In this document: positions 22,400 to 34,129 of the stretch, piece by piece | How the letters are laid out: each line of letters begins with the position of its first letter | Numbering within the stretch: the stretch's first letter is position 1 | Assembly: GCF_037325665.1 (NCBI RefSeq) | Contig: NC_090254.1 | Span: 42,171,917-42,235,916, forward strand | Origin: Littorina saxatilis | Lineage: Eukaryota; Mollusca; Gastropoda; Littorinimorpha; Littorinidae | Length of the DNA stretch: 64,000 bases | Direction of reading: 5' to 3' | Notes under the pieces: model-generated | Database searches by the model: none | What the model was told of the DNA's origin: nothing | Seen by the model: only the letters and a program-made list of their open reading frames with translations | Made by a program: the position numbers and the translations under genes

Positions 22400-22575
22400 A
22401 ATTTAATTTCTGAGATGTTATACTGTAGCAGTGTAGCGACACGTTTTGTAATAAAAGTGCGTTTTGTAATAAATTTATTACAAATCGTGTTCGGATTACA
22501 CAATTTTTATTACAAAACGCGTTCAACACGATTTGTAATAAAAATGGTGTCGGTACATAGCAGTACATGTATTTC
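22400..22575. repeat. Stacked palindromes of TTTATTACAAAACG
   Basis: Alternating direct and inverted TTTTGTAATAAA / TTTATTACAAA modules that can fold into successive hairpins. An inverted copy of the whole block follows the same minisatellite at 36,265-36,430. Confidence 0.7.
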
Positions 22576-22589
22576 ACAAATAAAAATTA

Positions 22590-22635
22590 AGTAGATGTGC
22601 AACGCCAAGGCACTGCATACCCCAGCGAAAGACAA

Positions 22636-22722
<87 letters not shown>

Positions 22723-22739
22723 ACACACACACACGAACA

Positions 22740-22782
<43 letters not shown>

Positions 22783-22949
22783 CTCAAGTTACACACGTAC
22801 AAAAATGCACACTCACTCACTCTCTCACACACACACCCATACGCACATATAGACAGACGGACATACACACCTTTACAAACAAACACGTACACATACGCAC
22901 ATACACACATACACTTACGCACACGCACAAACACACTCCCACCCACCCA

Positions 22950-22989
<40 letters not shown>

Positions 22990-23010
22990 TATAGGCTACA
23001 AACAGACACT

Positions 23011-23063
<53 letters not shown>

Positions 23064-23202
23064 TCACACAAATATCATACACACACACCTTTACAAACAA
23101 ACACATATACACACTCATACACACACAAACATACACACAAACTCATGCACACACACATTCACACACACACACACACACTCTTTCTCCCTCTCTCTCAGTC
23201 TT

Positions 23203-23265
<63 letters not shown>

Positions 23266-23338
23266 TACAGACTCATGCACGCGCGCGCACACACACACCC
23301 ACACCCACACTAACACTAACACGTGCACAAAATGAACA

Positions 23339-23394
<56 letters not shown>

Positions 23395-23705
23395 GCGCGA
23401 GAGAAAAAGACTACAGGGAGGCATGACGTCATGATGCATTAATTGACGTCAAACACTTTTGACCGTGACGTAATCTTCTCACGCGAGCTTTATCCATAGT
23501 CTTGAACAACCACACACAAATAGACTTGGAAAGTACAGAATTTCTACCCGTCCAAAGCGGCCTTGGGTGGCGTTTGCTGAAAAAATGGGGGCGACTATTG
23601 CACCCACCGTATTTTTGTTAGTATGGTCCCAATTTTTGGTGAACTTCCATCTCCAACTGTAGCACGTAGCCGGGTACAAAGAATCCTTCTTTATCATGTA
23701 TTATC
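22590..23705 (+). repeat. R7 microsatellite-loaded repeat, copy 1
   Basis: Begins TTAAGTAGATGTGCAACGCC and CCCCAGCGAAAGACAAAC, runs through long (CT)n and (CA)n arrays, and ends in a non-repetitive 3' part (catgacgtcatgatgcattaattgacgtc...ccttctttatcatgtatta). The 3' part is a true copy of 25,020-25,300. Confidence 0.75.
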
Positions 23706-23753
23706 GGTATGAAAATGCGTTCGTGGGATACCTCCAGCTTCGCTGGGATAAAA

Positions 23754-24033
23754 TAACAAGTCGCGTAAGGCGAAAATACAATATTTAGTCAAGTAGCTGT
23801 CGAACTCACAGAATGAAACTGAACGCAATGCCATTTTTCAGCAAGACCGTATACTCGTAGCATCGTCAGTCCACCGCTCATGGCAAAGGCAGTGAAATTG
23901 ACAAGAAGAGCGTGGTAGTAGTTGCGCTAAGAAGGATAGCACGCTTTTCTGTACCTCTCTTTGTTTGAACTTTCTGAGCGTGTTTTTAATCCAAACATAT
24001 CATATCTATATGTTTTTAGAATGAGGAACCGAT
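23754..24033 (+). mobile_element. R1 element, truncated by R7
   Basis: Starts AACAAGTCGCGTAAGGCG and follows R1 for 280 bases up to gaaccgattaag, where R7 copy 2 begins. Confidence 0.75.
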
Positions 24034-24134
24034 TAAGTAGATGTGCAACACCAAGGCACTGCATACCCCAGCGAAAGACAAACTTCTCTCTTACTCTCTC
24101 TCAAACACACACACACACGAACACACACACACAC

Positions 24135-24187
<53 letters not shown>

Positions 24188-24906
24188 CACACACACACAC
24201 ACACACCCTAAGTCACACACGTACACACATACACACTCACTCACACGCACTCACTCACTCTCTCTCACACACTTCATACACACAAAACACCCCCCATACG
24301 CACAGTATATAGACAGACGGACATAAACACCTTTACAAACAAACACACATACACACACACATACACTTACGCACACACACACATACACACACCCACCCAC
24401 TCTCTCTCTCTCTTTCTCTCCTATACAAACAGACACACACACACACTGTACATACGCACAAACAAATACGCACATAGACAGTCGGACACACACACCTTTA
24501 CAAACAAACACATATACACACTCATACACACAAACTCATGCACACACACATTCACACACACTCTCTCTCAAACACACACCCACACACACACACCCACGCA
24601 CACACACACACCTCAAGTCACACACACACACACATACACACACTCACTAACACGCACTCACTCACTCTCACAAAAAACTTCATACACACAAAACACACAC
24701 CCATACGCACATATGGCAGACGGACATACACACCTTTACAAACAAACACACACACACGCACACACATATTTATACCCACACACACATTTACACACACACG
24801 AGTACAGACTCATGCACGCGTGCGCACACACACACATACACACACACACACACAAAATGCACACACACACACACCACACACATACGAGTACAGACTCATG
24901 CACGGG

Positions 24907-24943
<37 letters not shown>

Positions 24944-25300
24944 TTACACACACACACACAGTAACACTAACACATGTGCACAAAATGAACACAAACACAC
25001 ACACTGCGCGAGAGAGAAAGACTTCAGGGAGGCATGACGTCATGATGCATTAATTGACGTCAAAGACTTTCGACCGTGACGTATTCTTCTTACGCGAGCT
25101 TTATCCATAGACTTGGAAACTACGGAATTTCTACCCGTCCAAAACGGCCTTGGGTGGCGTTTGCTGAAAAAATGGGGGCGACTATTGCACCCACCGTATT
25201 TTTGTTAGTATGGTCCCAATTTTTGGTGAACTTCCATCTCCACCTGTAGCACGTAGCCGGGCACAAAGAATCCTTCTTTATCATGTATTATTCGGTATGC
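24034..25300 (+). repeat. R7 microsatellite-loaded repeat, copy 2
   Basis: Same head and 3' part as copy 1, with differing lengths of (CA)n and interrupted arrays (caaacacacac, gtacagactcatgcacg). The long poly-His/Thr frames across it are translations of the microsatellite. Confidence 0.75.
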
Positions 25301-25387
25301 ACATTTCTCAAGTCGATTACAGTATTCACGACTTTCCGACCTTGACATTGTAGTGGGGGTCAAGTGGGCGTCGGCATCATTGTCCAA
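25205..25387 (-). CDS. Hypothetical 60-residue ORF or first exon
   Basis: An ATG-started minus-strand frame reads MDNDADAHLTPTTMSRSESR, continues YCNRLEKCAYRIIHDKEGFF and ends at KLGPY. Upstream are a GGGCGGG box, tandem GGAAGCGGAAG (ETS-like) and ATTGG, which look like a promoter. A possible donor, CTACAG/GTGGAG, lies inside the frame, so the true exon may end earlier. The 3' part (to about 25,300) is duplicated at 23,590-23,705 in a second R7 copy; the 5' part is not. I do not recognise the protein. Confidence 0.3.
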   Translation of the reverse strand: MDNDADAHLTPTTMSRSESREYCNRLEKCAYRIIHDKEGFFVPGYVLQVEMEVHQKLGPY

Positions 25388-25676
25388 TCAGAAATTTTGA
25401 TGCGCTTCCGCTTCCTGTCCCGCCCAGTCTGCGCAAAAGAAATGGCGCAAAACTGTTTGCGCGGAAAAAGGTGATGAAAAAAAGAACACAACCTGGTTTG
25501 ATAACCAAATGATTGCGATCTTGCATTCTAGCATCATTTAATGTGGAACAACGACACATCTGATAAACAAATAGCCAGTTTGTTACCAACATGAGAAACT
25601 AGGGTTTAGAATCGAAGCGGTAAACCCGGACGCTGTTTGTACACGTAAATCCGGAGAAGCTATCGAAGTAGGTGAC

Positions 25677-25820
25677 ATGTCGTTTCACTCCGAGTGTGCC
25701 ATCACCGGCCCTCTACCCGCCAAACCCCCACTAGGCAGGGAAAGTGGTTCGACCTTGCATGAATGCAGGGCAAGTTCGAGTTTGCTAGCTAAAATTGCTG
25801 CTAGTGCTTGCCTTGTCTAG
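25677..25820 (+). CDS. Hypothetical 47-residue ORF
   Basis: A short frame starting MSFHSECAITGPLPAKPP and ending with TAG lies about 290 bases from the minus-strand ORF at 25,387 and points away from it, so the two might share a divergent promoter. It has no recognisable domain and could be chance. Confidence 0.15.
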   Translation: MSFHSECAITGPLPAKPPLGRESGSTLHECRASSSLLAKIAASACLV

Positions 25821-27799
25821 ATCTGGAACTTTTTCAATTGGATTTTTTCTCTCTATTATACTGGAATAAGTGGGTGCTTTTCTAGATCTAAGCATCGACC
25901 GAATTAGATAATGATGTTCCTTGCATTGCATTCTCCTAAATCTGTTATTCTAACCAGTTTGTTTAAGAATATAATTGTTCGTTTTTTTGTTGATAAGCTT
26001 ACACGATTTTTTCTTTTTTAAGTAAGTGGTTTCACACGTACAACATGAGACCCACATGCACTAGACAATGGAAGTTGAGGTCCTCGTTCAATACCACAAA
26101 TGCCAGTATTATACTTCAGACTCCTTTTGGAGGAATGTGTGGGGTTTGGGTGTTGAACTTGAAGTGGCAGATTGTTTGCACAGGTATGAATGTTCGTACG
26201 TTCGTACGTGCACGCATGTATGCAGGCATTTGTTTGTCAAGCAGGAACATGCAACATTTTGTTGACCGTATGTGAGTGCGTGTGTAATAAAACCAACGAC
26301 AAACAATACAAAAAGCTCCAGCTCTGCTTCTTCACCAGTCACAGACGCATTGCGTTGTTCAGCTTTCCAGAAATATATTAACTCAGTCAGAACCGGCTTC
26401 ATGAATATTTTATTTCAGGAAAAAGTCAATCGAATCTACACAAAAAAAAGGTTATTGCGTTGTTCTGTCTTTGAGACTGTATCACGTAATATTGAGCTAC
26501 TAGAAGAAACATGTCTGTGGCATAGTTTGACCCAACAGATAGAGAAGTCAACAGAGGTATTCTGCCGTCAGCAGCTTTATTGCTGTTTTGAATTTGATCT
26601 TGCATAATTTTATTACATAATTTTGCAACACACAAAGAAATCGTGATTGAATATTTTACGCAAAATTGAATAATTCGCAAACATGTTTGTATGAACAAAT
26701 ATTATTTTAAGAAAATATGAGTGTGAGGATGGACGTATTTTGAGTGAAGTAGCAGAAATTCTTTTTAAGTTCTTTGGCTACATGCACACGTTCTGTTAAT
26801 TACGTTCTTAGCAGGGAGATCCAGATTAATAATACTGCTGTGACAGGTTGTGGTTTCCATACACACTTTGAATACAGGGAAAAAAAACACAGTTAAAAAA
26901 AAAAATGTGCACATAGGATTAAAATATTAAAGTGTACAGAATAAAAGCAACATATTTACAAAAACAAATCTCGTGGTTCTCTTGTCAAACCCACTGTAGT
27001 AAGCACAGAATAGGAGAGAAGATTTTGGAGAAGGTGGCTTAACCTACTGAAGTAAATGATCAAGAGGATTCTAAGCATCCAGTGCTAAAGCTCTCAAATC
27101 ACAAGACAAACACACTTGTTGTGGCTATCCGAACTGTTGATTTAAAAAAAAACATACCCACAAATTGTAAACATCTATTACAAAATTATATATATTGTAT
27201 GGATCTGTCTTTGTAAAATATACTGTACAGAATTTTTTTTAATAATCTGCACAAATCTCGTGGTTCTCTTGTCAAGTAGTAGGCACAGAAAAAACCCTGT
27301 GTTTTGTCTTGTAAATTATACTTTACTAAATGTGTACAGTATTCTAAGAAAAGAAAAATTCTTCCTTTTTATCATATCAATTGCCTCCCTTGAATTTTAT
27401 TTGTAAAATAATTCTGAGAAAAAAAGCTTTCTACTTAAAAGCAGTGCAATCAAGAAAATGGGTACAACCTGTGTGTATACCTTTATTCCTTATTCTTTTT
27501 ATTTAATTGAGGATGTCACTATGCAGTTTTACTGATTTAAAAAAAATTCGCTTCAAATTATCTCCCTTGAACAAACACTTCTTTTTACAATTAAATTTTG
27601 TTTACACGAAGAGGTAGTTTTAAGGGTATATACAAGAAAACAATATTGCAACCTTAGATGTATTTACATTTGGACTAATTCCATTAAAAAAAAATTCAAA
27701 CTATAAATGATAAATCAAAATAAAACAGATTTTGAGGCTGTGCACAAGCTAATAGGATTAAACACGAAAGTCGTACCCAAGAATCGTCAAATACTTTTG
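25821..27799. other. AT-rich stretch, no recognised gene
   Basis: Repeat-poor and AT-rich. Several short frames (26,045-26,607) show no domain. It may be intron or 3' flank of the minus-strand transcript. Confidence 0.4.
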
Positions 27800-30700
27800 C
27801 TAACAGCTATACTTAAACATAAGAAAATATGATCTGCATCTCTTGTTATGAAGATGATGGCACTGGTCCACCGAAGTGCATGCCATATATGCTTTACTGT
27901 GCGCTCTCCCTCTCAATGGTCTTTCTCTGGCTGACTCGATTCTGAGGAGATAAAAGAAAACACATTCAGTACAAGCTGTACAAAATAACAACAAAACTAG
28001 TATTACTTAAAGTAGCTGCTGGTTTCTGAGTATTTGATTGAAGGCCCAATCCGACTTGTAAGAAGTTTGCCCGACTGTCGCAGATTTGGTCAGGTAATTG
28101 CATGGAGTAAAATCATGCCTCAATTTGGTAACATACAAACTGCAATATTCTAAGGCTGTGAGTGTGAGAATACATCGGCGCCACTTTTTAAAAACTTTCT
28201 TTTTGTGTGTGCGCATGTTTTAGTGCCAAAAATGAATAGGCCGAGTGCTCTCTCTGCAAAACTTGTGTGAAGCTTCAGAGCTCTATCAATGGTTTGAAAG
28301 AAAAAAACATACTTTTCCATTTTTGACGTTCTTGTTCCCTTCCCTGTGAAATTTACTGTCCGTAGGTTACCGGATTTTGTTAATGTCCGTGAAAACCTCA
28401 ACTATTCATTGCTGAGTGCCTAGTGATAGCTATCCCCCTCAACGACCTAGCACTGCTGAATCCTGATTCTTCCCATTGTTTGATTCTGTAATGAAATTGT
28501 GTAGTTGGTAGTTATGTGAGCTTCTTCTTGGGGGTGGGGGGGGGGGGTGGTGGGGGGGGGGGGGGGGGTTATTTAACCATCAGATCACAAAGTAAGACTT
28601 CATTGTAATGTGCAGATATTTGTTCAGGTGCCCACCATTTTCTATGTGAAAACATGTTGCTAACTAACATGAACCCAACCATAAAACGTGATGTAGGTGA
28701 GTAGCCCATCTAGAAAAAAGAACCTGTTCTAATTCGGAATTAGAACAGGTTCTTTTTTCTAGATGGGCTACTCACCTACATCACGTTTCATGGTTGGGTT
28801 CATGTTAGTTAGAAACATGTTTTCAAATTCTCATCAGGCAATCACGGCTGACACTAAACACAGAACAGGTGGGAAAGACATAATTCAATCTACTCACCTT
28901 CCTTGCATTGTGAGACTGGCCATATGAATCTGCTGAAGTAGTTCCTGCACATATTTAATCAAATATTCATCTTAATAACGTGTTAATATCGCTTGTTCTA
29001 GCAAATCAGACTTGACAGTTTTCTGAAGGCTTGCACAATTTAAGAGCTTGCCTGTCCCCAATCATTACAATAAGAAACAACATCTAGTATGCAAGTATTT
29101 TCAGGGTATGAAGGTTTTAATATAATGTCGGTTCTTCTGGGGGCATGGAGAAACACCTCACACAACAAATTTCAAACAATTGAGGTCACACCATAGGTTT
29201 ACTCACAAACAAACAACAGCAATACAATAAACAGTCTGCAAACGCCTACATGTTGTCTACACTAGGTATAAAGAAACAAAGAAGCACATGAAGACGGGCT
29301 TTGTCAAGTAGACCATTATAGCGAATGAGCAACAGCTGATGATCCAGACCACCAAATTGACATGATTTCCCCTTATTCAGTTTGTGATTGTAGTCATATT
29401 GACGATGCATGACTTCAATTTTTCTAAGTAAGTCTCTTGGTGCGTTTACGGATACATTCATTGTCACAATTACGACATGCTAATGTCTAACCTGGGTAAA
29501 CTTCAATTCATGACTTTTTTTTAACTGGCATAGACATTATGAGCATACCAGAATTATTTTCCTGTTAGACTGTCTTCTTCTTTTTCTTCTTCTGCGTTCG
29601 ATATTCATGGCTGTCATATCGTCAGGTCAGTGGCTGCCATGAAGTCTGCATAAACCAATTAAATAAATAATTAAGGAAAAAAAACACCCTTACATCATAA
29701 TAAATCAGAACCATCAAAACCACCCCCCACCCATCCAATAAAACCTGCATACAAAAAACACTTCAAAATAAAAAAATGAAAACATTTAATTCCACTTCAA
29801 AAATATAAAAGTTGTTATGTTTTATTTTCATTATCTCTTTACACACACAAAAATTGCTGTGCAAATCTTTTTAAAAACATCAATGCCCGAGACACCAGTA
29901 ACCTGTTTATGTTGTTGACCTTGTAGCTTTTCAGTTTAAGAGGCTGTTCAAAAAACCGTTTCCCTGGAATCTGCACTATGATAACCATGAATAATACCGT
30001 AGGGAAAATATTACATCACCAAGACCTAAGAAATAACACCAACCGACACTCCTCACCCTTATTTCACCCACTATGCCAACCCAAAGACTGGAAAATAATC
30101 ATCAAATACAGAATGAACAAAAATGCTTGATTTCATTTCTTCAATGATAAGTTGAAAATCTTCATTCTTCATAATAATGTTATTGGCATAATGTGTAATT
30201 GCCACAATTTACAGAGTTTTATGAAAAAATGGTGCGATAAAAACCAAAGGGAAAACATTTGTTCATATACTGATACCTTATTTACCTTGTGGCTTGTGTG
30301 CCCCAGGTTTAGGAGCTGCTCAAACGTCCATTGCTCCTCAGTCTGCAAGAAATTAAGCGATGGCCTGAAGGAGAATGGAAAAAAAATCCTTTGTCAGCAC
30401 CATGTGTGTGTGGGTGGGTGTTTTAGATAAATAGGCAGGGTGGGGGGGGGGGGTTGTGGGTGTGTGCAATAGGTACCACGCCTAATGCAGTCTGCAAAAC
30501 AAGTGCAACACTTCTACAGAGCTTTTATGATACAAAGCTTCAAATAAGAAACACATTACAATCAAATGAAAGCTGAGCCTGTCATTGCAAAATAAGAAGG
30601 AATATACAACAATCCAGTGGCATGTAAAATATTGTTCCTTCAGAAAGATGGCTCTGACAGCAGAAACAATTTAACTTGAAGTTTGAGTCAAAAATTATTT

Positions 30701-30941
30701 CTCTACATTAGCGAACGTAGGCTACTTGCAGTTATACCCCTCACACATGAAATATTCACAGATTGAATAACAGTTTGTTCCCAATGTTGCTTCCGTGTAT
30801 CGGTTAGATCCATCTCGGTTAGATCCATCTGCAGAGTACGGATTGTCATCCGTTTAAAAAGGAAAAACAATCAGAACTTGTCATCAGTGATCAACCTACC
30901 TTGCAAGAGTGGGGTGAAACACTCACTTCCTGCCAACATGT
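27800..30941 (-). CDS. Unidentified spliced transcript, four candidate exons
   Basis: Four well-formed exons follow each other on the minus strand: 30941..30900, 30342..30286, 28944..28898 and 27941..27800. Each has a pyrimidine-rich acceptor ending CAG and donors GTAGGT, GTAAAT and GTGAGT. Spliced in this order they stay open in one frame for about 95 residues, beginning TCWQEVSVSPHSCK, then TEEQWTFEQLLNLGHTSHK, ELLQQIHMASLTMQ and ending FLMFKYSC before TAG. In the 57-nt exon only this frame is open. I do not recognise the protein and found no start codon in frame, so the N-terminus is missing or the RNA may be non-coding. The region is unusually poor in repeats, as expected around a gene. 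Confidence 0.4.
28647..28825. repeat. Near-perfect 179-base hairpin
   Basis: Arms of about 88 bases meet at AATTC-g-GAATT (centre 28,736). They include CTAACTAACATGAACCCAAC and GTGATGTAGGTGAGTAGCCC, with only one or two mismatches. Probably a foldback MITE; it lies between candidate exons of the minus-strand transcript. Confidence 0.9.
29246..29467 (-). CDS. Hypothetical 73-residue ORF
   Basis: Starts MTMNVSVNAPRDLLRKIEVM and includes KSCQFGGLDHQLLLIRYN. It lies between candidate exons of the minus-strand transcript, but no clear acceptor or donor was found for it. Low support. Confidence 0.2.
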   Translation of the reverse strand: MTMNVSVNAPRDLLRKIEVMHRQYDYNHKLNKGKSCQFGGLDHQLLLIRYNGLLDKARLHVLLCFFIPSVDNM

Positions 30942-31237
30942 CTGCAAAAAAAGGAAACAATGCCAATGAAAGCTTAAAATGATTCTTTTGTTCAATATGT
31001 GTACACGTGCTTCATTTCTGGGGTGAAAGTGTAAAATATATCGATGGATTGATAGAACAATATAGCCTCAAGTTCACCGCACCAAAAAATACTTATCAAT
31101 CAACATTGTCATCACTCGATCAGCTATTCCATCTCTTTCATGTGTGTGTGTGATGGTGTGAGCGTGTGTGTGTTTGTGTACGCGCGTGTGTGTGTGTGTG
31201 TGTGTTTGTGAACAAGCTTTGAAAAACGTATGTTTAC

Positions 31238-31645
31238 CTTGCTCTAGATCTACTGATTTTCGTAGGCGGAGACTTCTCTGCCGTGAGGGCGGCTTCGTTT
31301 CCCTGGCAGAATTCAACATCTTGTACAGATCTGCCGGTGATTTTCTTTTCCTCCGCTTCGTGAGTCACTTGATCCACAGATTTAACGAACATTGAATGTT
31401 CTTTTAGTTCTTGTGACGGAAGTACAATCAAGGAATTAAGTGGGCATTCCTGAGTCCTCTGCTGGCTTCATGTCCACAAAGTAAATCGCACAAACTTTGA
31501 AGTTTGAAGAAGAACAGCTAGTCGTCGCTGCCCGTTCAGCATTCTTCGCGCGACTTTTGCAGAGGAAGGCATATGCAGTTTGTTTTTTTCCTGCTGAATG
31601 TTGCCAGGGTGCACAAACTGAGAAAGCATTCCCGATTTTCCACAA
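31238..31645 (-). other. Candidate upstream exon with weak THAP-like features
   Basis: Minus-strand sequence open in two overlapping frames, ending at a good donor, CAAG/GTAAAC, after 31238. One frame (from 31645) includes SSNFKVCAIYFVDMKPAED, reminiscent of the CSxHF part of THAP zinc fingers; the other continues LNSLIVLPSQELKEHSMF and is Lys/Glu-rich. The paired N-terminal Cys of a THAP domain is not visible and the frames do not join cleanly. Spliced to the exon at 30941 the second frame would soon stop. It could be a 5' exon of the transcript downstream, a decayed THAP gene, or chance. Confidence 0.25.
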
Positions 31646-32039
31646 TGTTCTACTTCTTTAGAGTCTTTTGCACAACATGATTTATAACTGCCAGTGTACG
31701 TCTAATTCATGATGCCTACCTGACAGCTGGGTCAAAAGTTACGTTCGAGAAAATACTCGAACTAAGTTCCAAACAACTCGAAGAGCAGACATGTAACATG
31801 TGGGATTTTGGCAAGCGGAAACGACGTAGATCTAATGTCATTCAAGGGTATCGTAATGTGGGAATATCAAGGCCAGTTTTTGACTGGTTTTGAACTGAAG
31901 TTGGGCTCCGAATGGAAATAAACACTTCCTCCAGCTGCGCGACCCATTGATAACAACAGTTGGAACTGGTAGGAAGATGAACAGGTCTTGTGAACTGGCT
32001 ACACACTGTTACGGTTCAAGTATAAGTTCAAAGTAAACA

Positions 32040-32190
32040 CTCAACTGAGGTGGCAGGTAATGGCGGACTTGACTTCCTTCATAACCAAATATCACTCTTC
32101 TGACAAAAAACCGCAAATGCTATGTTAAACCGGAAAATACGTAAACCGGAAAAGGAAGCGCATCAAAACCAAAATGGCAGCCCCCATGAA
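32040..32190. promoter_or_regulatory. Possible promoter of the 27.8-31.6 kb transcript
   Basis: A short stretch free of repeats holds taatggcgg and aaaatggc (YY1-like) plus ccggaaa and aaaggaagc (ETS-like), a combination typical of TATA-less promoters. It sits directly upstream of the minus-strand candidate exons and directly before an R7 repeat. A 15-base string here (ggaagcgcatcaaaa) recurs on the minus strand near 25,410, also next to a possible first exon. Confidence 0.3.
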
Positions 32191-32225
32191 ATCCGAAAGG
32201 TCAAGCAAACAAGTCGTGATATGGA

Positions 32226-32286
32226 TTAAGTAGATGTGCAACGCCAAGGCATTGCATACCCCAGCGAAAGACAAACCTCTCTCCCT

Positions 32287-32335
<49 letters not shown>

Positions 32336-32570
32336 TCTCTCTCTCAAACACACACACACACGAACACACACACACACACCCCCCCAAGTTACACACGTAC
32401 ACACATACACACTCACTCACACGCACTCACTCACTCTCTCACACACACTTCACTGTACACACAAAACACACCCCCGTACGCACATATAGACAGACGGACA
32501 TACACACCTTTACAAACAAACACACATACACATACACTTAGTCTTACGCACACGCACAAACACAAACCAA

Positions 32571-32618
<48 letters not shown>

Positions 32619-32716
32619 TTATCTCTTATACAAAGAGACACACACCCACACAAACACACACACACATACACACATGTATGTACATGCGCACGCATGTACG
32701 CACGCACACACCCACA

Positions 32717-32758
<42 letters not shown>

Positions 32759-32830
32759 CACACAAATCTCATACACACAATACACACACACATACGCACA
32801 TACACGGTCTCAATGAGTATCCCTGCAGTC
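32226..32830 (+). repeat. R7 microsatellite-loaded repeat, copy 3
   Basis: Same head (TTAAGTAGATGTGCAACGCC) followed by (CT)n and (CA)n. It lacks the catgacgtcatgatg 3' part and fades into unique sequence at about 32,830. Confidence 0.7.
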
Positions 32831-33245
32831 AATGACATAATTATATACATTTCCCAGAAACTGGATCAGTGGTACATAGCAGGCACATCAAAGGAAAAAT
32901 ACAGAGGGCTAGGGGGAATATGTTTGCTCTGGATGGGCGGTCAGATCAAAGGCAGATGCATTGTAAAAGCTGGTTGGCCTTGAGACCTGGGTCAATGACC
33001 GTTACTTGCAATCTGAACACAGCTGCCTGTCGAGACACTGACCTTCTTACTCGGGGTCAATGACCGAGTTTTTATCTGAGAGGAAACTGTTTTACAACAT
33101 GTGAAAGGCTCTGAAGGATTGGTGAGCGCAGGATAAGATCAGAGAGGGGGTGAAGTGAATAGCACAAAGAGGGGGGACGGAGGGGGGGGGGGGGGGTTAA
33201 CTATTTTGACTGCTGATGCAATCGCCAGCGGCTCGTGGCACTGGA

Positions 33246-33281
33246 GCACAGAGATATAGAATCTATTCTATATCTCTGTGC
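33246..33281. repeat. Perfect 17-bp-stem hairpin
   Basis: GCACAGAGATATAGAAT and its exact complement are separated by only two bases (CT). Confidence 0.9.
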
Positions 33282-33596
33282 ACTGGAGGGGTGATGAGAC
33301 GGTCAAGTGAGGCGGAGGGGGGTAGCTGTCTAGCCAATGTGTCTGACATTGATTGATGGTAGTCCTGAGTCCTCAAAGTGGGGGGGGGATGAGTGGGCAG
33401 TAGAGAAGTGACAGATTTTGAGATCGCCCGCAGAGATATTTGTTCGCCGGCCGTTCCGATTGACTACGTTGCCAAACGACTTTGTACTTCAGCAAAATTT
33501 GAACCCGCCCGGCGGGCGATTTCAGAGGTATTTCGAACTCGCCCGACGCGATTTGAAGTCGCCGCGGGCGAGCGGGCGAGCGCCAAAACTCACCCC

Positions 33597-34076
33597 TGGT
33601 ACACCGCTTTGTATTCCACTGTATGTAACCGAGCTTGCCATGACCGTAGGCTTATTTACTGAGTAGACGATGTTTAAACCCGTTTCTGAGAAAAGCTAGA
33701 CTGACTGTCCAGTCATCGAACCTTCAGCACATAGACACCGAGACACACAGATAGCGAAACTCATACACGCACAAATGTAGACACAGACACCTACATACAT
33801 ACGTACATAACACACACACACGGGGTCATGCCAATACGTCCCAGTACCATTGTGTCCCAGTACCATTGCGTCCCAAAAAAATGCCGTCTCATTGCGTCCC
33901 ATTAAGCAATCCCATTGGGTCCCAATACCATTGGGTCCCAGTGCCATTGCGTCCCGTACCATTGCGTCCCAACAAAATTGCGTGTCGATAGGTCCCAAGA
34001 AAATTGCATCTCGATACGTCCCATAAAGGAATCCCATTACGTCCCCGTACCATTACGTCCCAACACAACTGATTGG

Positions 34077-34129
<53 letters not shown>

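Noticed and set aside
22203-22413. Repeated VPVPLRPSTI-like frame over the 16-bp minisatellite
   Set aside because: 16 is not a multiple of 3, so the repeat is open in all three frames by composition. No start context or partner exons.
22587-23439. Very long poly-His/Thr/Ser/Leu or Cys/Val frames (up to 249 residues) here and at 24-25 and 32.2-33 kb
   Set aside because: They are translations of (CA)n, (TG)n and (CT)n microsatellites, present in several frames and on both strands.
33393-33666. GC-rich 82-89 residue overlapping frames
   Set aside because: Two frames are open at once over repeated tcgcccg units; no domain or splice evidence.
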